Positions 60,691-64,000 of a DNA stretch of 64,000 bases are shown piece by piece (position 1 is the first letter of the stretch; each line of letters begins with the position of its first letter). The notes under the pieces were generated by a model. It made no database searches and was not told the DNA's origin. It was given only the letters and a program-made list of their open reading frames with translations. Location: contig NZ_JAGIOC010000001.1 in NCBI RefSeq assembly GCF_017876515.1, forward strand, positions 1,860,001-1,924,000, read 5' to 3'. A program made the position numbers and the translations under genes. The DNA is from Brachybacterium fresconis. GTDB lineage: Bacteria; Actinomycetota; Actinomycetes; Actinomycetales; Dermabacteraceae.

Positions 60691-60861
60691 TCAGCCCTCG
60701 GTGCGGGGACGCTTGAGATAGGCGACCAGGTTCTCGGGATTGGGCCCCGGCACGACCTGGACCAGCTCCCAGCCCTCCTCGCCGTAGTTGTCGAGGATCT
60801 GCTTGGTCGCATGGATCAGCAGCGGAACGGTCAGGTACTCCCAGCGGGTGACTGTGCTCAT
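60691..60861 (-). CDS. DUF4177 small protein
   Basis: A 56-residue protein from ATG at 60861: MSTVTRWEYLTVPLLIHATK, then YGEEGWELVQVVPG. The WEY...GEEGWELV pattern is the DUF4177 signature. It is the first gene of the operon with RidA and the MBL hydrolase and corresponds by position to Rv3678A. Function unknown. Confidence 0.88.
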   Translation of the reverse strand: MSTVTRWEYLTVPLLIHATKQILDNYGEEGWELVQVVPGPNPENLVAYLKRPRTEG

Positions 60862-60916
60862 GGGGCGAGCCTACCGGCCCGCCCCGCTCCTGGGCGGCCC
60901 CGGAGGTCCCGTCCGA

Positions 60917-61219
60917 TCAGCTGCCGACGGCCTCCTGCGAGGCGCGGCGCAGCACGGTGGACCAGTCGGTGACATCGGGGTTCCGGCGCAGCAGCCGTCG
61001 GCGTTCTCGTTCGGTCATCCCGCCCCACACGCCGAAGTCGACCCGATTGTCCAGGGCGTCGGCGAGGCATTCGGTCCTCACCGGACATGCTCCGCAGGTG
61101 GCCTTGACCGCGTGCTGCTCCGCGCCCTGGACGAAGAACCCGTCCGGATCCATGCTCACGCAGGCTCCGCGTGCGGCCCAGCTCGAGTCCGCGGTGATGG
61201 GAGTGGCCCCGATGGTCAT
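60917..61219 (-). CDS. whiB4: WhiB-family iron-sulfur regulator
   Basis: A 100-residue WhiB protein. Four Cys ligands for a 4Fe-4S cluster are seen in GACVSMDPDGFF and TCGACPVRTECLADAL (C-x2-C-x5-C), then the GVWGGMTERERR turn and a basic C-terminus. The ATG at 61219 suits family length. It is divergent from the PBP gene exactly as whiB4 and ponA2 are in M. tuberculosis; the WhiB4 label rests on that synteny. Confidence 0.88.
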   Translation of the reverse strand: MTIGATPITADSSWAARGACVSMDPDGFFVQGAEQHAVKATCGACPVRTECLADALDNRVDFGVWGGMTERERRRLLRRNPDVTDWSTVLRRASQEAVGS

Positions 61220-61458
61220 ATGCAACCTCTTTCCAGATCTTCGTTGACCCGATTTCTGCGACCACTGTAAGGAGATGCTCGCCACAGTGCCAAATTCTCG
61301 GGCGCCCGAGACCTTTCCGTGATATTGGGCGAGGAGCGACACATCCGCTGGTCGGCCCATGTCGCGTCCGGTCACATCCCCGCATCGGGTTCGTGAAGAT
61401 TCGTCCACGCCCGCCCCGCCTCGTGGTCTCGCGCACCCGCCCGCCGTACTGTTGGACC

Positions 61459-63861
61459 ATGGCCCGCACTACGTCCAGCTCCGCTTCCGGACGCTCCCTC
61501 CCCGTCGCCCTGGCGCAGTCCTTGTACCTGATGCTGGGGATGCTCGCCGTCTCCGCCCTGGCCGGCGTGCTCCTGGCGGCCTTCTTCCTACCGGCGGTCT
61601 CGGCCTCCTCGGCCGTCGCCAAGGACGGCGTGGCGCTGTTCGAGTCCTACCCCTCGGAGCTCGAGGTCGAGCCGCTGAACGAGGCGAGCCGGATCGAGGC
61701 GGCCGACGGATCCCTGCTGGCGACGTTCTACACGGAGAACCGGATCATGGTGCCGCTGGAGGAGATCTCCCCGCACGTCCAGAACGCGGTGATCGCCGTC
61801 GAGGACCGCCGCTTCTACGAGCACGGCGGCATCGACCCCAAGGGCATGCTGCGCGCCTTCGCGTCCAACGCCGCCGGCGGTGCCACCCAGGGCGGCTCGA
61901 CCCTGACCCAGCAGTACGTGAAGAACGCGCTGCTGATGGACGCGGTCCAGCGCAACGACAAGGAGGCCCAGCTCGAGGCGACCGAGCAGTCCTACGGTCG
62001 CAAGCTGCGCGAGGCGAAGCTGGCGATCTCCCTCGAGAAGCAGTGGAGCAAGGACGAGATCCTCAACGCCTACCTCAACGTCGCCCAGTTCGGGCCCTCG
62101 CAGTACGGCGTAGAGACCGGGGCGCGCCATTACTTCTCCAAGCACGCCTCGGAGCTCAACCCCGGCGAGGCCGCCCTGCTGGCCGGCATCACCAACGGTC
62201 CGAACCAGTACGACCCCGTCTCCCATCCGGAGGCGGGCGAGCAGCGCCGCAACGAGGTCCTGCGGGACATGCTGGGCCAGGACTTCATCACCCAGGAGGA
62301 GTACGACAAGTACACCGAGCAGCCGGTCGAGGACATGCTCACCATCCAGAACGTCCGGGCCGGGTGCACCTCTGCCGGCGCGAACGGCTTCTTCTGCGAC
62401 TTCGTCACGCGGTCCCTGCTGAACGATCCGGAGTTCGCCCCCACCTACGAGGAGCGGCGCGAGCTGCTGTACGGCGGGGGGCTGACGATCAAGACCACGC
62501 TGGACCCGGAGAAGCAGAAGACCGCCACCGACATCCTCCAGCGCAAGGTGCCCGGCGACTCCGAGAGCGGATTCGGGCACTCGATCGTGACCGTCGAGCC
62601 GGGCTCCGGCAACATCCTGGTGATGGCGGAGAACCGGGAGTTCAACCCCCACGCCGAGGTCGAGCCCGGCGAGACGGCGATCAACTACAACGTGCCCCAG
62701 GCCCTGGGAGGCAGCAGCGGCTTCCCCGTCGGCTCGACCTTCAAGCCGTACGTGCTCCAGCAGTGGCTCAAGAGCGGCCGCAGCATCTACGACAAGGTCA
62801 GCACCAGCCGTGAGCCGATGAAGACCTTCCCGGCCCAGTGCCTCCGCCGTGGACGCTGGTACGAGGAACCCGGGTACAACCCCGACAACGCCGTCTCGGT
62901 GCCGATCTCCCCCATGGAGAGCGTCCTGAACGGCACGAAGTACTCCATCAACACCGCGTACGCGAACATGGCCCGCCAGCTGGACCTGTGCAAGATCGCC
63001 GAGGGCGCCCGCGAGATCGGCGTGGTGCCGGCGACCCACAATCCTTATGATCCGGCGACCTGGAACAACGACATCGCCGACGTCTACGGCACCGAGCTGG
63101 CCCCCGCCGTGGTGGTCCTCGGAGAGGTGCGCATCTCCGCCCTCGACATGGCGGGCGCCTACGCGACCTGGGCCGCCGGGGGCACCTACTGCACCCCGCA
63201 GGCCATCACCGCGGTCATCGACCGCAACGGCGAGGAGATGGAGACCACCGGCGCCGACTGCCACCAGGCGGTCGAGAAGGACATCGCCGACAAGATGGCC
63301 TGGACCCTCCAGCAGGACCTCGAGGACCCCGAGGCCACCGGCAAGGGCAAGGTCATCCCCGGCCATCCCGCGGGCGGCAAGACCGGCACCTCCGGATCGC
63401 AGTTCCACACCTGGTACGTCGGCTTCACCCGTCAGATGTCCACCGCCGTGTGGTTCGGCCACCCCAACGGCAACATCCGCCCCGGCGGCTTCGAGGTCGA
63501 CGGGAAGATGCTCCGCAGCGGTCGCGTCTGGGGCAACACGGTCTCCCTGCCCACCTGGCAGGAGTTCATGACCAAGGCGAGCGAGGGCATGCCCCGCGAG
63601 CCCTTCCCCGCGAAGCCCGAGAACAAGAAGGACAGCGCCGCGAACGAGGCCGTGCAGAAGGGGACGGTGCCGGACGTGTCCGGCATGGTGCTGTCCCAGG
63701 CCAAGGCGTCGCTCGAGGCGGCGGGGTACTCCTACGAGATCCGCAACGAGCCCTCGGACTCGGTCGGCAAGTGGTACGTGATCGGCACCGACCCGGGAGC
63801 GGGGACCAAGTTGCCCGAGGACGAGACCGTGGTCATCCGCCAGTCCTCCGGGAAGGGCTGA
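61459..63861 (+). CDS. ponA2: bifunctional penicillin-binding protein with PASTA domain (PonA2-like)
   Basis: An 800-residue class A PBP. A membrane anchor lies at about residues 20-45. The glycosyltransferase domain has EDRRFYEHGGID and GGSTLTQQYVKNALL. The transpeptidase has SxxK (GSTFKPYV), SxN (YSINTAYAN) and GKTGTSGS. The C-terminal PASTA domain (VPDVSGMVLSQAKASLEAAG) is typical of PonA2. It polymerises and cross-links peptidoglycan. ATG at 61459; an upstream in-frame ATG at 61393 is less likely. Confidence 0.93.
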   Translation: MARTTSSSASGRSLPVALAQSLYLMLGMLAVSALAGVLLAAFFLPAVSASSAVAKDGVALFESYPSELEVEPLNEASRIEAADGSLLATFYTENRIMVPLEEISPHVQNAVIAVEDRRFYEHGGIDPKGMLRAFASNAAGGATQGGSTLTQQYVKNALLMDAVQRNDKEAQLEATEQSYGRKLREAKLAISLEKQWSKDEILNAYLNVAQFGPSQYGVETGARHYFSKHASELNPGEAALLAGITNGPNQYDPVSHPEAGEQRRNEVLRDMLGQDFITQEEYDKYTEQPVEDMLTIQNVRAGCTSAGANGFFCDFVTRSLLNDPEFAPTYEERRELLYGGGLTIKTTLDPEKQKTATDILQRKVPGDSESGFGHSIVTVEPGSGNILVMAENREFNPHAEVEPGETAINYNVPQALGGSSGFPVGSTFKPYVLQQWLKSGRSIYDKVSTSREPMKTFPAQCLRRGRWYEEPGYNPDNAVSVPISPMESVLNGTKYSINTAYANMARQLDLCKIAEGAREIGVVPATHNPYDPATWNNDIADVYGTELAPAVVVLGEVRISALDMAGAYATWAAGGTYCTPQAITAVIDRNGEEMETTGADCHQAVEKDIADKMAWTLQQDLEDPEATGKGKVIPGHPAGGKTGTSGSQFHTWYVGFTRQMSTAVWFGHPNGNIRPGGFEVDGKMLRSGRVWGNTVSLPTWQEFMTKASEGMPREPFPAKPENKKDSAANEAVQKGTVPDVSGMVLSQAKASLEAAGYSYEIRNEPSDSVGKWYVIGTDPGAGTKLPEDETVVIRQSSGKG

Positions 63862-63862
63862 G

Positions 63863-64000
63863 GTGCGCCCTCTCCTCGCGGCCTCGACGGCCGCGGGCCT
63901 GGCAGGGCTGGGCGCCGGAGCGGCGGCGCACGTCTGGTCCCGGCACGTCGAGATCCACCGCTACACCCTGCGGGAGACCGAACTGCGCATCCTGCCTCCG
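63863..64000 (+). CDS. metallophosphoesterase, N-terminal part (cut by window edge)
   Basis: A GTG at 63863, right after the PBP stop, opens a frame of 46 codons to the window end. It encodes an Ala/Gly-rich membrane anchor (LAASTAAGLAGLGAGAAAH) and then RYTLRETELRILPP. That strand precedes the phosphodiesterase core in Rv3683-type membrane phosphoesterases, which follow ponA2 in mycobacteria. No catalytic residue is reached. Confidence 0.7.
   Translation, partial: MRPLLAASTAAGLAGLGAGAAAHVWSRHVEIHRYTLRETELRILPP

Overview
The window is high-GC actinobacterial DNA, most likely Brachybacterium or another Dermabacteraceae-type member of the Micrococcales. The evidence is a WhiB gene beside a PASTA penicillin-binding protein, a Crp/GlxR-type regulator, DUF2516, DUF3027 and DUF4177 genes, an actinobacterial Tad pilus locus with a DUF4244 pilin, and frequent GTG starts with 4-bp overlaps. 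The genus is an inference; no rRNA or marker comparison was possible.

Layout. 1-7360 is chromosomal core: FUSC-type membrane protein, DUF2516, class II aldolase (fba), TrmH-type methyltransferase, DedA, pyrE, SDR and exonuclease III. 7777-11678 is the first half of a Tad pilus operon: CpaE/Ssd-like ATPase, TadA, a TadB/TadC fusion and the 5' part of the pilin gene. The pilin gene is cut at 11650 by an integrated element of about 27 kb (11651-38606). Its 3' part resumes at 38607, followed by TadE and a TadG-like gene. 39508-64000 is core again: helicase, methyltransferase, PAP2, topA, a sugar ABC transporter with a dehydrogenase, tmk, holB, DUF3027, cold-shock protein, NUDIX, nth, crp, MBL hydrolase, RidA, DUF4177, WhiB, PBP, and the start of a metallophosphoesterase. 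The order from NUDIX/nth to the phosphoesterase resembles Rv3672c-Rv3683 of Mycobacterium tuberculosis (from memory).

The element combines an excisionase-like protein, a rolling-circle Rep, MobC plus relaxase, ArdA antirestriction, a type III-like restriction-modification operon with a membrane protein, a lipoprotein, and a large serine integrase 30 bp from its right end. No type IV secretion genes are present, so it looks like an integrative mobilizable element (IME).

Two further transposons sit inside it, and each interrupts a small serine resolvase gene. One is a composite IS256-family unit (18201-21239, 9-bp target duplication). The other is a Tn402/Tn5053-like transposon, tniABQR (29996-36330, 25-bp inverted repeats, 5-bp target duplication GGCTT). 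All three interrupted genes (pilin and both resolvases) rejoin in frame once the insertions are removed.

The most interesting possible new system is a pair of diverged two-gene cassettes. Each encodes a secreted protein with an RRxLxFRIAPA leader and two cysteines, followed by a small two-helix membrane protein. One is the only cargo of the IS256 composite, the other the only cargo of the Tn402-like transposon. They look like toxin/immunity or secreted-peptide modules, but no function can be assigned from sequence alone.
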